Of a DNA stretch of 9,216 nucleotides, positions 1 to 7,040 are shown piece after piece; within the stretch, counting starts at the first letter, position 1; every line of letters begins with the position of its first letter. The stretch is from positions 24,574-33,789 of the forward strand of contig DIPA01000050.1 of NCBI GenBank assembly GCA_002427055.1. Reading direction: 5' to 3'. Under the pieces are notes generated by a model. The model ran no database searches. It worked only from the letters and a program-made list of their open reading frames with translations, and was not told the DNA's origin. Source of the DNA: Firmicutes bacterium UBA5500 (GTDB taxonomy: Bacteria > Bacillota > UBA994 > UBA5500). The position numbers and the translations under genes are program-made.

Positions 1-183
1 GTCGAATTTGATGCCAGTTCCAGAGCGATCGCCATGTTAGGCGATGGTAATTACTTGTCTCAGCAAGAGATTGGTCCGGCGCGTGCGGTGCTACAGGCAG
101 CAGCTCTTACCTATGTGGCAGCAGCGGCCACTGCTATTGCACAGTTGTTGCGTTTGGTAATGCTGAGGAGGTCACGTGACTAG
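1..183 (+). CDS. yugP: Zinc metallopeptidase YugP family, C-terminal part (5' end outside window)
   Basis: The first 60 codons are open in frame 1 and end at TAG (181-183). The visible peptide starts VEFDASSRAIAMLG, continues through a Q-Q-E segment (QQEIGPARAVLQAAALTYVA) and ends in a hydrophobic alanine/leucine-rich helix followed by a basic tail (LRLVMLRRSRD). The VEFDAS motif, the LxAAALTYVAAA helix and the closing membrane segment are typical of the end of YugP-type membrane zinc peptidases (Zn_peptidase_2 family). The HExxH catalytic motif would lie upstream and cannot be seen, so activity cannot be judged. The stop TAG shares its G with the GTG start of rsmB, so the two are probably translationally coupled members of one operon. 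The family call rests on motif recall and is fairly firm. The in vivo substrate of the family is poorly known. Confidence 0.82.
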   Translation, partial: VEFDASSRAIAMLGDGNYLSQQEIGPARAVLQAAALTYVAAAATAIAQLLRLVMLRRSRD

Positions 184-1508
184 TGAATAGACCACGGGGC
201 AAAGCTCTTAAGGCGATTACGGCAGTATTAGAAGAAGGTGCTTATAGTAACTTAGCTTTGCGTCAGGCCTTACGAGGTGCCTCTGTTACTGATGCTGCTT
301 TCATTAAGCAACTGGTTTACGGTACTTTGACTTATTGCCAAAGCCTAGACTACTTGCTTGAACAATGGCTAACTCGTCCCTTAGCTAGTTTGAAGCCACC
401 TATTCGCAATCTTCTAAGGTTAGGCCTTTATCAAATTGTTTATTTGCAGGTGCCAAACCATGCTGCGGTAGATGAGAGTGTACAACTGGCACACAAGGTT
501 GGGCATAAAGGTGTTGCAGGGCTGGTCAATGCTGTTTTGCGGCGGGCAGTGCGCAGCCGTGATGCTCTTCCTTGGCCCCAAACTGGTTCTGCTAGCTTCG
601 ACTTAAGTATTCGGTATAGTTTTCCTGAATGGATGGTTACTCGCTGGTTAAAGCGGTTTTCACGCGAAGAGACTGAGGCCTTTTGCTCTGCCCAAAATAG
701 TGCTCCAGGCACTGACTTGCGGGTAAACAGCTTGCGAGAGACTGCCCGGAATCTTCTGCTAGAGTTCGCTGGCGAAGGTATAGGCGTTGAGCCACATCCG
801 TTGGTAGCAAATTCATTGCACGTGGAATCGGCTTCAATACCTAACGTACAGGCACTACGTGCGGGGCGTTGTACAGTGCAGGGCGCTGCTTCGACGCTAG
901 TTGGCCAAGTGGTAGACCCCAGATTGGGGCAACTAGTATATGATGTCTGCGCAGCGCCAGGCGGCAAAGCACTACACTTGGCTGAGTTAATGCAAGACCA
1001 GGGCAGAGTGATCGCTCTCGATGTGCACGAAAAGCGGCTAGGCTTAGTTAAGGTAGCAGCAGAGCGGCTACAGATCAGGACTGTAGAAACGCACTGCGTA
1101 GATGCTACTCAGCTAGATACACTAATTTGGGAGCCTGCAGCGCGAGTTTTAGTTGATGCACCCTGCTCGGGTTTAGGCGTCATTAGGCGTAAGCCAGACA
1201 TACGTTGGCATCGCTCTTCAGATGATATTGCAGAGCTCGCTGCTTTGCAGTTAAGGATATTATCACAGGCTGCCAATTTGGTTCAACCAGGGGGAACACT
1301 CGTCTATAGTGTTTGTAGTACTGAGCCAGAAGAAACTACAGAAGTAATTACGGCTTTTTTGCAGCAACACCAAAGCTTCTATCCCTCCCTATGGCCTGAG
1401 CAGTTAAGGTCACAATGGGAACCGGAACTAGAGAGATGTTCGCTGTTTACTTACCCACATCGGCACGCACTAGATGGCTTCTTTATCTGCCGACTAGAAC
1501 GTAGCTAA
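183..1508 (+). CDS. rsmB: 16S rRNA (cytosine(967)-C(5))-methyltransferase RsmB
   Basis: RsmB transfers a methyl group from SAM to C5 of C967 (E. coli numbering) of 16S rRNA in the cytoplasm. The 441-residue length is normal for the family. The N-terminal ~130 residues form the NusB-like RNA-binding domain (RGKALKAI, LVYGTLTY, NHAAVDESVQLA). The Rossmann methyltransferase domain follows. SAM motif I is DVCAAPGGK from residue 254. Motif IV, DAPCSGLGVIRRKPDIRW, carries the assisting Cys328. Motif VI, YSVCSTEPEE, carries the expected nucleophile Cys378. Both cysteines of the RNA m5C mechanism are therefore present. The GTG start at 183 is preceded by GAGGAGGT (165-172), 10 bases upstream, and overlaps the yugP stop. 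The earlier GTG at 176 is followed at once by a stop in its frame. Downstream, rlmN follows after 40 bases with no terminator. Confidence 0.96.
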   Translation: MNRPRGKALKAITAVLEEGAYSNLALRQALRGASVTDAAFIKQLVYGTLTYCQSLDYLLEQWLTRPLASLKPPIRNLLRLGLYQIVYLQVPNHAAVDESVQLAHKVGHKGVAGLVNAVLRRAVRSRDALPWPQTGSASFDLSIRYSFPEWMVTRWLKRFSREETEAFCSAQNSAPGTDLRVNSLRETARNLLLEFAGEGIGVEPHPLVANSLHVESASIPNVQALRAGRCTVQGAASTLVGQVVDPRLGQLVYDVCAAPGGKALHLAELMQDQGRVIALDVHEKRLGLVKVAAERLQIRTVETHCVDATQLDTLIWEPAARVLVDAPCSGLGVIRRKPDIRWHRSSDDIAELAALQLRILSQAANLVQPGGTLVYSVCSTEPEETTEVITAFLQQHQSFYPSLWPEQLRSQWEPELERCSLFTYPHRHALDGFFICRLERS

Positions 1509-1548
1509 TAGCAAGCACGCAAAGCCGCATATAAAGGAGGCACTTTGG

Positions 1549-2595
1549 ATGACCGCAAAACGCAATCTCTTGGGACTGGCGTGGCCAGCCTTGACTGACT
1601 TCTTCTCAGAACTAGGTCAGCCTGAATACAGAGCAAAACAGTTGATGGAATGGATTTATCAGCATGGGGTTTCAGACTTTAATCGCATGAGCAACTTCCC
1701 CAAAGAGTTGCGTCAGAAACTAGAGGAAACGGCGGTGGTTGGAGCCGGTGAAGTGATAGCCCGTCAGGTGGCGTCCGACGGCACTATCAAACTGGCTATC
1801 GCTTTTGCAGAACAGAGAATCGTGGAGTGCGTCATTTTGCGCTATCATCATGGCATCACCCTTTGTTTGTCTAGTCAAGTTGGATGTAAGATGGGATGTG
1901 CTTTTTGCGCCTCTGGAATGCACGGGTTTGTTGATAACCTGACCACGGCTGAGATTATTGAGCAGATTTGGTGGGCCAACCAGGAATTGGCTGCCCAGAA
2001 GCAAAGGGTTGGTCACCTGGTCTATATGGGCATGGGTGAGCCGCTGGATAATTACCTGCAAGTGGTGAATAGCATTCGTTTTGCCAACAACTCGTCAACC
2101 TTCAACATCGGAATGCGTAATATTACGCTATCAACTAGTGGATTAGTGCCTCGCATTCGGCAATTAGCGGAAGAAGACCTATCATTGACTCTATCAGTTT
2201 CTCTGCATGCCCCAGTCGATTATTTGCGGGACCAGATTATGCCAATAAACAAACGTTATCCCTTAGCAGAGCTAATATCTGCTGTACGTGAATACGTTCG
2301 AAGCACTAGACGCCGTGTCACGTTTGAGTATATTTTGCTAGCCGGTTTTAATGATCAGCCTATTCATGCGGATAAATTAGCCTCACTACTAGCAGGTATT
2401 TTAGCTAACGTAAATGTAATACCTTATAACGAGGTGCCAGGCTTACCTTGGCAGGCACCTACTGATAAGCAGGTGCGTTTGTTTATGCGTGCGTTAGAGC
2501 AGAGGGGTATAACGGCTACACTGCGCAGGGAACTTGGCCCTGAAATCGATGCAGCTTGTGGGCAACTCAGAAGGAGACTCCAAGGAGAGGAGTAG
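1549..2595 (+). CDS. rlmN: Dual-specificity 23S rRNA A2503 / tRNA A37 C2-methyltransferase RlmN (radical SAM)
   Basis: RlmN methylates C2 of A2503 in 23S rRNA and, in many bacteria, A37 in some tRNAs, using a radical SAM mechanism with a methyl-cysteine intermediate. The 348-residue protein has the full family layout. An N-terminal helical RNA-binding domain (FFSELGQPEYRAKQLMEWIYQHG) comes first. The 4Fe-4S motif CKMGCAFC spans Cys113, Cys117 and Cys120. A GMGEPLDN motif binds SAM, and SLHAP lies further on. The two catalytic cysteines are Cys106 (in TLCLSSQVGC) and Cys337 (in the terminal ACGQL motif). All residues needed for activity are present. ATG 1549 has a strong AAAGGAGG (1533-1540) 8 bases upstream. 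The gene ends 8 bases before stp. Cfr, the related C8-methylating resistance enzyme, is the main alternative, but the RlmN-like length and conserved housekeeping context argue against it. Confidence 0.96.
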   Translation: MTAKRNLLGLAWPALTDFFSELGQPEYRAKQLMEWIYQHGVSDFNRMSNFPKELRQKLEETAVVGAGEVIARQVASDGTIKLAIAFAEQRIVECVILRYHHGITLCLSSQVGCKMGCAFCASGMHGFVDNLTTAEIIEQIWWANQELAAQKQRVGHLVYMGMGEPLDNYLQVVNSIRFANNSSTFNIGMRNITLSTSGLVPRIRQLAEEDLSLTLSVSLHAPVDYLRDQIMPINKRYPLAELISAVREYVRSTRRRVTFEYILLAGFNDQPIHADKLASLLAGILANVNVIPYNEVPGLPWQAPTDKQVRLFMRALEQRGITATLRRELGPEIDAACGQLRRRLQGEE

Positions 2596-2603
2596 GTGAA
2601 TGC

Positions 2604-3350
2604 ATGTTGCAATTGGGGATGAAAAGCGACTTAGGTCAAGCGCGAATAGCTAATGAAGACTCTTGTTTGGCCCGTGTTTTGGCGTCCCAGGGGGAAAAAC
2701 TAGCTCTGCTAGCTGTTGCTGACGGCATTGGGGGGCATCGTGCAGGCGAAGTAGCTAGCCGTACGGCTATAAACTGTTTGGAGAGTGCAGTGATCACAGC
2801 CTTGGAAAAAGGGGAGGCGCTCTTACTATCTTTGGAGCGAGCTGTGCGTAGTGCTAATCAAACAGTATTTGAACTTGCGACTCTGCAAGAACAATTCTCC
2901 GGTATGGGGACCACACTTACTACAGCGGTGTTATCGTCGCAGCGGCTCTTTGCGGCTCATGTAGGCGATTCTCGACTGTATCTTTATCGCGCGGGCACCT
3001 GCAGCCAGTTGTCCATTGACCATAACTTGGTTAGTGAGTTAGTGAAAAATGGCGAGATATCAGCAGATGAGGCTAAATCTCACCCTCAACGTAATGTGCT
3101 TACCCGGGCTGTCGGTATCGGAGCCAAAGTAGAAATCGATCTTATTACTCAATCACTCTTACCAGGTGACGTGGTTTTACTGGCCTCAGATGGCCTATTT
3201 ACTCTGTTAGATAATCAAGCTATAGCCAGGCATTTGACAACCGAACAAGACCTGCAAAAAGTGGCTGAAAACTTAGTAGCAGCGGCTAATGAGCTCGGAG
3301 GACATGATAATATTTCTGTTGTGCTGGCTAAGTGGGGGTGGGACGGATGA
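2604..3350 (+). CDS. stp: PP2C-type serine/threonine protein phosphatase (Stp/PrpC)
   Basis: This cytoplasmic metal-dependent phosphatase removes phosphate from Ser/Thr of proteins phosphorylated by the adjacent PASTA kinase. The 248 residues match the usual length of about 240-255. PP2C motifs in order are NEDS (Glu18, Asp19), VADGIGGHRAGE (Asp40, Gly41), GMGTTLTTAVL, HVGDSRLYLYR, DHNLV, ASDGLF (Asp196) and GGHDNISVV (Asp235). The acidic residues that hold the two Mn/Mg ions are all present. I chose ATG 2604 because it follows AAGGAGAGGAG (2582-2592) and gives MLQLGMKSDLGQAR, which lines up with the normal family start. A longer in-frame reading from 2556 would run far back into rlmN without its own ribosome site. 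ATG 2619 is a possible shorter start. The TGA stop overlaps the prkC start (ATGA), a sign of translational coupling of phosphatase and kinase. Confidence 0.96.
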   Translation: MLQLGMKSDLGQARIANEDSCLARVLASQGEKLALLAVADGIGGHRAGEVASRTAINCLESAVITALEKGEALLLSLERAVRSANQTVFELATLQEQFSGMGTTLTTAVLSSQRLFAAHVGDSRLYLYRAGTCSQLSIDHNLVSELVKNGEISADEAKSHPQRNVLTRAVGIGAKVEIDLITQSLLPGDVVLLASDGLFTLLDNQAIARHLTTEQDLQKVAENLVAAANELGGHDNISVVLAKWGWDG

Positions 3351-5218
3351 GCGGCCGTATTCTCAGTAATCGCTATGAGTTGTTGGAGCGGGTTGGCGGC
3401 GGTGGTATGGCTTTTGTTTATCGTGCCCGTGATCTCAGACTGAACCGCATAGTCGCTGTAAAAATACTTAGCCCTCACTTCACAAGTGACGAAGACTTTG
3501 TGCGTAAGTTTAGGCGCGAAGCTCAGGCTGCAGCTAGCCTTTCTAGCCCAAGTATCGTGGGCGTCTATGATGTTGGTCAAGATGGCGATGTTCACTATAT
3601 CGTTATGGAATTTCTACATGGTAAAACACTTAAGCAAGTGCTCAATGAGAATGGGCCGTTAGAGGTGTCAGAGGTACTACAGATCGGAAGGCAGATTGCT
3701 GAGGCTCTACAAGTGGCACATAAACACGGTGTAATTCACCGAGATATCAAACCCCACAACATTATGTTAACAGCCGACGGGCATGTCAAAGTAACTGATT
3801 TTGGTATTGCTAGAGCAGTAACAGCCTCTACTCTTACTGAGACAGGGGCGATGGTTGGCTCAGTACATTATATTTCACCGGAGCAAGCACGGGGTGGAAT
3901 TGTAGGGGAAAAGTCTGATATCTACTCCTTAGGGGTGGTGTTATACGAGCTGCTGACAGGTCAGGTTCCATTTGCCGGCGATAGTATGTTTTCCATTGCT
4001 TTGAAGCATTTGCAGGAGCAACCTCGATCGGTTCGTGAGTTAGATCCCAATATCCCAGTTGCCGTAGAGCAGATAGTGCAGAAAGCTATGAGTAAAGACC
4101 AGGCCAGTCGTTACCAGACTGCTGAGGAACTAGCCTCTGATTTGAAGCGTTTGTTGCAGGCAGAGGATAAGCAGGTTACACTGCAGGGCTTAGTTGGAGA
4201 CATAGAAACGATTACGCAAAGCACCACAGAACTAGAGAAAACCCGGGTTGCTCCCCCTAGTACTGCAGTCCCAACTCGTAAGCGAGTTGAACATGCACAG
4301 CCTGAGAAACGAAAACGTGCTTGGTGGAAATACATGGCGCTAAGTGGCGGCGTGATTGCAGTTGCTGCTGTGCTACTTTTGTTGTGGGTGTTTAGGCCGG
4401 GAGCAGTAGTTGAAGTGCCGGATGTAGTAGGGCTCTCTCTTTCGGAAGCGCAGCGGACCTTGAGCGATCATAGCCTTGGCTTTAGTGTTGGTGATGAGCA
4501 GTTTAGTGATGCGGATCCTAATCTTGTCATTGACCAGAATATACCAGAAGGTCGCAAAGTGCGGGCTGGGCGGATCATTACTCTTATCATCAGCAAAGGT
4601 CCTGAGTATGCTGACGTACCAGATGTGATAGGTAAGCCGCTTAGGGTAGCACGTATAGAATTACAGAATGCTGGTTTTCGTGTAGCTGAGCCTATTAACA
4701 AAATCTATGCAGATGCGGCACCCGATACGGTGGTAGAGCAAAACCCTACTGGTAATACTCGACTAAAGCGTTCTACCCCCATTATTCTTACAGTCAGCCA
4801 AGGGTCGGCCCCGCAGCCTTTTACACTGCCGAGTTTAAAAGGTTTGACAGCTACCGCTGCACAGCAACTCTTGAGCGAACTTAAATTGACTCTGGGTGAC
4901 GTTAGCGGGCCGGCGGATGGTGTAGTAGTAGAACAGTCGCCTGTTGCCAATGCACAAGTAGTGCCCGGGCAAACTGTTGACATAAGGTTTGGACCACGCG
5001 AGGTTACTCAGATCGTTTCTTATACTGTGCCACAAGATAGCGAGGTCAATAATCATCAGATCGAGATTTTGCGCGAGGACGTAGATGGTTTGGTGCTAGA
5101 GTTTTCGCTACGGGCCAAACGGGGTGAAACCATTCAGCGCCCCCTTACTGGAGTAGGTTTCCTACGCGTTATTATTAAGGATGAAGGTCAGGTCGTGAAG
5201 GAAGAGGTGTATCCATAA
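3347..5218 (+). CDS. prkC: Membrane-bound serine/threonine kinase with PASTA repeats (PrkC)
   Basis: This is a sensor kinase: the cytoplasmic kinase domain phosphorylates Ser/Thr of target proteins, and the external PASTA repeats bind peptidoglycan fragments. In B. subtilis it controls growth-related functions and germination in response to muropeptides. From the start chosen the protein has 623 residues. The kinase domain (about 8-270) has the glycine loop GGGGMAFVY, Lys39 in AVKIL, HRDIKPHN (Asp133, Lys135), DFG (Asp151) and SPEQARG. The activation loop is Thr/Ser-rich (TASTLTETGAMVGS). A Thr-containing, basic juxtamembrane stretch leads to one membrane helix (about 329-350). Three PASTA repeats begin near residues 355, 422 and 490, and a 75-residue beta-rich tail closes the protein. 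Start ATG 3347 overlaps the stp TGA. A start at 3332 would lie inside stp and adds nothing conserved. The ribosome site is G-rich (GGGGGTGGG, 3334-3342). The TAA stop overlaps the proposed rsgA start by one base. Confidence 0.96.
   Translation: MSGRILSNRYELLERVGGGGMAFVYRARDLRLNRIVAVKILSPHFTSDEDFVRKFRREAQAAASLSSPSIVGVYDVGQDGDVHYIVMEFLHGKTLKQVLNENGPLEVSEVLQIGRQIAEALQVAHKHGVIHRDIKPHNIMLTADGHVKVTDFGIARAVTASTLTETGAMVGSVHYISPEQARGGIVGEKSDIYSLGVVLYELLTGQVPFAGDSMFSIALKHLQEQPRSVRELDPNIPVAVEQIVQKAMSKDQASRYQTAEELASDLKRLLQAEDKQVTLQGLVGDIETITQSTTELEKTRVAPPSTAVPTRKRVEHAQPEKRKRAWWKYMALSGGVIAVAAVLLLLWVFRPGAVVEVPDVVGLSLSEAQRTLSDHSLGFSVGDEQFSDADPNLVIDQNIPEGRKVRAGRIITLIISKGPEYADVPDVIGKPLRVARIELQNAGFRVAEPINKIYADAAPDTVVEQNPTGNTRLKRSTPIILTVSQGSAPQPFTLPSLKGLTATAAQQLLSELKLTLGDVSGPADGVVVEQSPVANAQVVPGQTVDIRFGPREVTQIVSYTVPQDSEVNNHQIEILREDVDGLVLEFSLRAKRGETIQRPLTGVGFLRVIIKDEGQVVKEEVYP
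5203..5209 (+). promoter_or_regulatory. Ribosome binding site that supports a non-canonical rsgA start
   Basis: AGAGGTG lies within the last codons of prkC. It is complementary to the 3' end of 16S rRNA and sits 8 bases before ATT 5218 and 5 bases before ATA 5215. It is the only good ribosome site near the conserved N-terminus of RsgA. The TTG at 5278 has no comparable site (the upstream bases are AAACCGAAGCTAGA). This makes the upstream, rare-codon start more likely than the TTG. Confidence 0.6.
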
Positions 5219-6099
5219 TTAAGGGTATTGTCACCAAGATACTGGCTGGTTACTATTTCGTAAAAACCGAAGCTAGATTGATTACCTGCCGTGCTCGTGG
5301 TCGCTTGCGGCAAGAGGAGATTAAGCCTATTGTTGGCGATTGGGTAATCTATGACTTATTGACGCCTGACACAGGGGTTGTGACCGAGATCCTACCACGC
5401 CGCAATTACTTAGAGCGGCCATTGGTTGCCAATGTAGATCAGGTCTTGGTTATGAGTGCGTCGACTGAGCCTACACCCAATCTAGTCTTAATCGATAGGC
5501 TTTTGGTAACAGCTGAATACTTGCAGTTACAGGCTGTTGTGGGGATAAACAAGGCTGATTTGATAGCTGGCGAAAAGGGTCAAGCCATGCAGAAACTTTA
5601 TCAAAGCATGGGGTATCCAAGTTTTTTCTTTAGCCTCAGGGAGGAGAAAGGATTAGGTGAACTGGATCAGCACTTGGCGGGACAGGTGACTGTGTTAGCA
5701 GGCCAGTCGGGTGTTGGCAAGTCCAGCCTTTTGAACCTGCTTTCTCGGCGGCAGGTGGCAGAGACTGGGGCCATTAGTCAACGCGGTGGTTCTGGGAGAC
5801 ATACAACTAAGCATGTGGAGTTGCTGCCTTTGCCAACCTCCATCGGAGGCTTCTTGGTTGATACCCCTGGGTTTAGCAGACTGCAATTGCCTGAGGGATT
5901 ATCGTCATCGCAGCTTAACCTGTACTTCCCTGAAATGTGTCAATATGGCGACTGCCGCTTCGGTGCCAGCTGCGTTCATCTAGAGGAGCCAGATTGCGGT
6001 GTCAAGGCTGCCCTGGAAGCGGGGTTAATTGCTCAGTCGCGTTATGATAGTTATCGACAGCTATATTTAGAGTTATGGGAAAATGAAAGGCGGTATTAG
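5218..6099 (+). CDS. rsgA: Ribosome small-subunit-dependent GTPase RsgA (probable ATT start)
   Basis: RsgA (YjeQ; CpgA in B. subtilis) is a circularly permuted GTPase that checks late 30S subunit maturation and releases assembly factors. From ATT 5218 it has 293 residues. The OB-fold begins KGIVTKILAGYYFVKTEA, which matches the conserved RsgA start. The permuted GTPase motifs follow in the expected order: G4 NKAD (111-114), G1 GQSGVGKSS (162-170, Lys168) and G3 DTPG (from Asp215). A C-terminal zinc-binding segment carries Cys246, Cys252, His254 and Cys260. No ATG, GTG or TTG lies between the in-frame stop at 5182-5184 and TTG 5278. Starting at TTG would delete the first OB-fold strand. ATT 5218 (or ATA 5215) behind AGAGGTG is therefore preferred. 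The gene overlaps the prkC stop by one base and ends 2 bases before rpe. B. subtilis PrkC phosphorylates the orthologue, which fits the gene order. The function is certain; the exact start codon is inferred. Confidence 0.93.
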   Translation: MKGIVTKILAGYYFVKTEARLITCRARGRLRQEEIKPIVGDWVIYDLLTPDTGVVTEILPRRNYLERPLVANVDQVLVMSASTEPTPNLVLIDRLLVTAEYLQLQAVVGINKADLIAGEKGQAMQKLYQSMGYPSFFFSLREEKGLGELDQHLAGQVTVLAGQSGVGKSSLLNLLSRRQVAETGAISQRGGSGRHTTKHVELLPLPTSIGGFLVDTPGFSRLQLPEGLSSSQLNLYFPEMCQYGDCRFGASCVHLEEPDCGVKAALEAGLIAQSRYDSYRQLYLELWENERRY

Positions 6100-6101
6100 T
6101 T

Positions 6102-6749
6102 ATGCTAGAAGTTGCTCCCTCGTTGTTAGCCGCAAACTGGCTTAACCTAGAGGGATCGATTGCTCTGGCCGAGTCTGCTGGGGCTGATTGGCTACACGTT
6201 GATGTAATGGATGGCCATTTCGTACCTAATCTTTCGATGGGGCCGGATGTGGCGGCCGTTGTTTCTAAGGCTAGTCGCCTGCCTGTTGAAGTGCATCTCA
6301 TGATCGAGGAGCCGGAGAGGCACTTGCATAGTTTCTTAGCTGCTAAGCCCCATGCTATCAGTGTACATGCTGAGAGTAGCTACCACCTACACCATTTGGT
6401 GCAGCGTATTCAAGCCGGCGGTTGCCAGGCAGGAGTAGCTTTGAACCCTGCTACGCCTTGGGAAATGCTACAGCCTTTACTGCCTGATCTTGACTATGTG
6501 CTAGTCATGACAGTGAACCCAGGCTTTGGCGGACAACCTTTTATCAACAGCATGTTGCAGAAGATAGCTGCCTTACGCCAACATTTGCAGGCAGCCGAAT
6601 TAGATATCCCTATTTGGGTCGATGGTGGTGTCAACCTAGGTAATGGACCGCGGCTAAGGGCAGCCGGGGCAACTGTGTTGGTCACTGGGTCTGCCTTTTT
6701 TCGTGCTGCTGACCAATTAGAATTCGTGCGTCAGCTAAAAGCCTGTTAG
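6102..6749 (+). CDS. rpe: Ribulose-phosphate 3-epimerase
   Basis: Rpe interconverts D-ribulose 5-phosphate and D-xylulose 5-phosphate in the pentose phosphate pathway, using a metal ion in a TIM barrel. The 215-residue length is usual. Motifs in order are APSLLAANW (Ser7), WLHVDVMDGHFVPNLSMGP (His32 and the first catalytic acid Asp34), VEVHLMIEEPERHL (His65), MTVNPGFGGQPFI (phosphate grip) and WVDGGVN (second catalytic acid Asp174). All metal ligands and both proton-transfer aspartates are present. ATG 6102 follows AAAGGCGG (6086-6093) and starts 2 bases after the rsgA stop, so the two are surely cotranscribed. An 85-base gap follows. No hairpin-plus-T-run terminator is visible there, so read-through into the next gene is possible. 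Confidence 0.97.
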   Translation: MLEVAPSLLAANWLNLEGSIALAESAGADWLHVDVMDGHFVPNLSMGPDVAAVVSKASRLPVEVHLMIEEPERHLHSFLAAKPHAISVHAESSYHLHHLVQRIQAGGCQAGVALNPATPWEMLQPLLPDLDYVLVMTVNPGFGGQPFINSMLQKIAALRQHLQAAELDIPIWVDGGVNLGNGPRLRAAGATVLVTGSAFFRAADQLEFVRQLKAC

Positions 6750-6783
6750 TCATAATTTCTTGCTATTTGTTTAGGTGAAATAG

Positions 6784-6815
6784 TCATTTGGACAAAACCT
6801 CAAGCCGTATACATT
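6784..6815 (+). promoter_or_regulatory. Possible promoter for the small membrane gene and spoVM
   Basis: The 85-base gap after rpe contains TATACATT (6808-6815), which is close to the sporulation sigma-E -10 consensus (cATACAnT). TCATTTG (6784-6790) partly resembles a sigma-E -35, but the 17-base spacing is longer than usual. TGGACA (6789-6794) with TACATT (6810-6815) is a poor sigma-A alternative with a short 15-base spacer. Expression of spoVM under sigma-E is known in B. subtilis, which makes the idea reasonable. The sequence match alone is weak. Confidence 0.3.
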
Positions 6816-6824
6816 AGATTGAGG
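6798..6824 (+). repeat. Inverted repeat that could hide the ribosome binding site of the 61-residue gene
   Basis: CCTCAA (6798-6803) is the reverse complement of TTGAGG (6819-6824), with a 15-base loop. The right arm includes the first part of the ribosome site GAGGGGGTGG (6821-6830) of the gene starting at 6835. In an RNA reading through from rpe, the left arm would pair with the Shine-Dalgarno bases. An RNA started just downstream of TATACATT would lack the left arm. This is inference from a 6-base stem. Confidence 0.35.
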
Positions 6825-6834
6825 GGGTGGCAAA

Positions 6835-7020
6835 ATGCGCCGACCTCTAATATCTAGGCGTAGACGCCATGGTGATGGTAGGCTGATCATTGGTGGACTG
6901 CTGGTGTTAGGCGGAGTGCTTATTTTGCTGAGAATGCTACCGCCTTGGGCTTTCTGGGGCGTGGTGGCTGTTCTCTCTATTGCCTGCGGCCTTTCACTAT
7001 TGTTCGACTTGCTAGTTTAG
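6835..7020 (+). CDS. Small membrane protein of unknown function (61 residues)
   Basis: I do not recognise this family. The 61-residue product has a strongly basic N-terminus (RRPLISRRRRHGDGR, residues 2-16). A first membrane helix rich in Gly, Leu and Val follows (about 17-33). A short RMLPP turn (33-37) leads to a second helix (about 38-60) beginning with WAFWG. By the positive-inside rule the N-terminus should be cytoplasmic and the protein a helical hairpin. It has no signal cleavage site or cysteine motif. The start ATG 6835 is backed by GAGGGGGTGG (6821-6830), and the reading frame fits the hydrophobic pattern, so it is likely a real gene. It lies 85 bases after rpe and 29 bases before spoVM, with no terminator until 7128-7155, so it is probably cotranscribed with spoVM. 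In B. subtilis the thiN gene sits at this position. A role in the spore or its membranes is only a guess from context. Confidence 0.72.
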   Translation: MRRPLISRRRRHGDGRLIIGGLLVLGGVLILLRMLPPWAFWGVVAVLSIACGLSLLFDLLV

Positions 7021-7032
7021 TGTCTTTCGAAA

Positions 7033-7040
7033 GAGGGGGG
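7033..7040 (+). promoter_or_regulatory. Ribosome binding site of spoVM
   Basis: GAGGGGGG ends 9 bases before TTG 7050 and selects that codon as the start. The in-frame GTG at 7020, which overlaps the TAG of the preceding gene, has no such site. The Shine-Dalgarno directly follows and partly overlaps the 12-base palindrome TCTTTCGAAAGA (7023-7034). Confidence 0.6.

Noticed and set aside
440..967. 175-codon minus-strand open frame inside rsmB
   Set aside because: It is antisense to a conserved coding region, has no ribosome site and shows no recognisable motif.
1509..1548. Promoter or terminator between rsmB and rlmN
   Set aside because: The 40-base gap shows only a strong ribosome site, with no convincing -35/-10 pair or hairpin.
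2556..2603. In-frame extension of stp upstream into rlmN
   Set aside because: The added residues are not family-like, they overlap rlmN, and ATG 2604 has its own ribosome site (2582-2592).
3332..3346. Earlier GTG start of prkC at 3332
   Set aside because: ATG 3347 overlaps the stp stop in the standard ATGA manner and gives the normal kinase N-terminus. The earlier codon only adds five residues inside stp.
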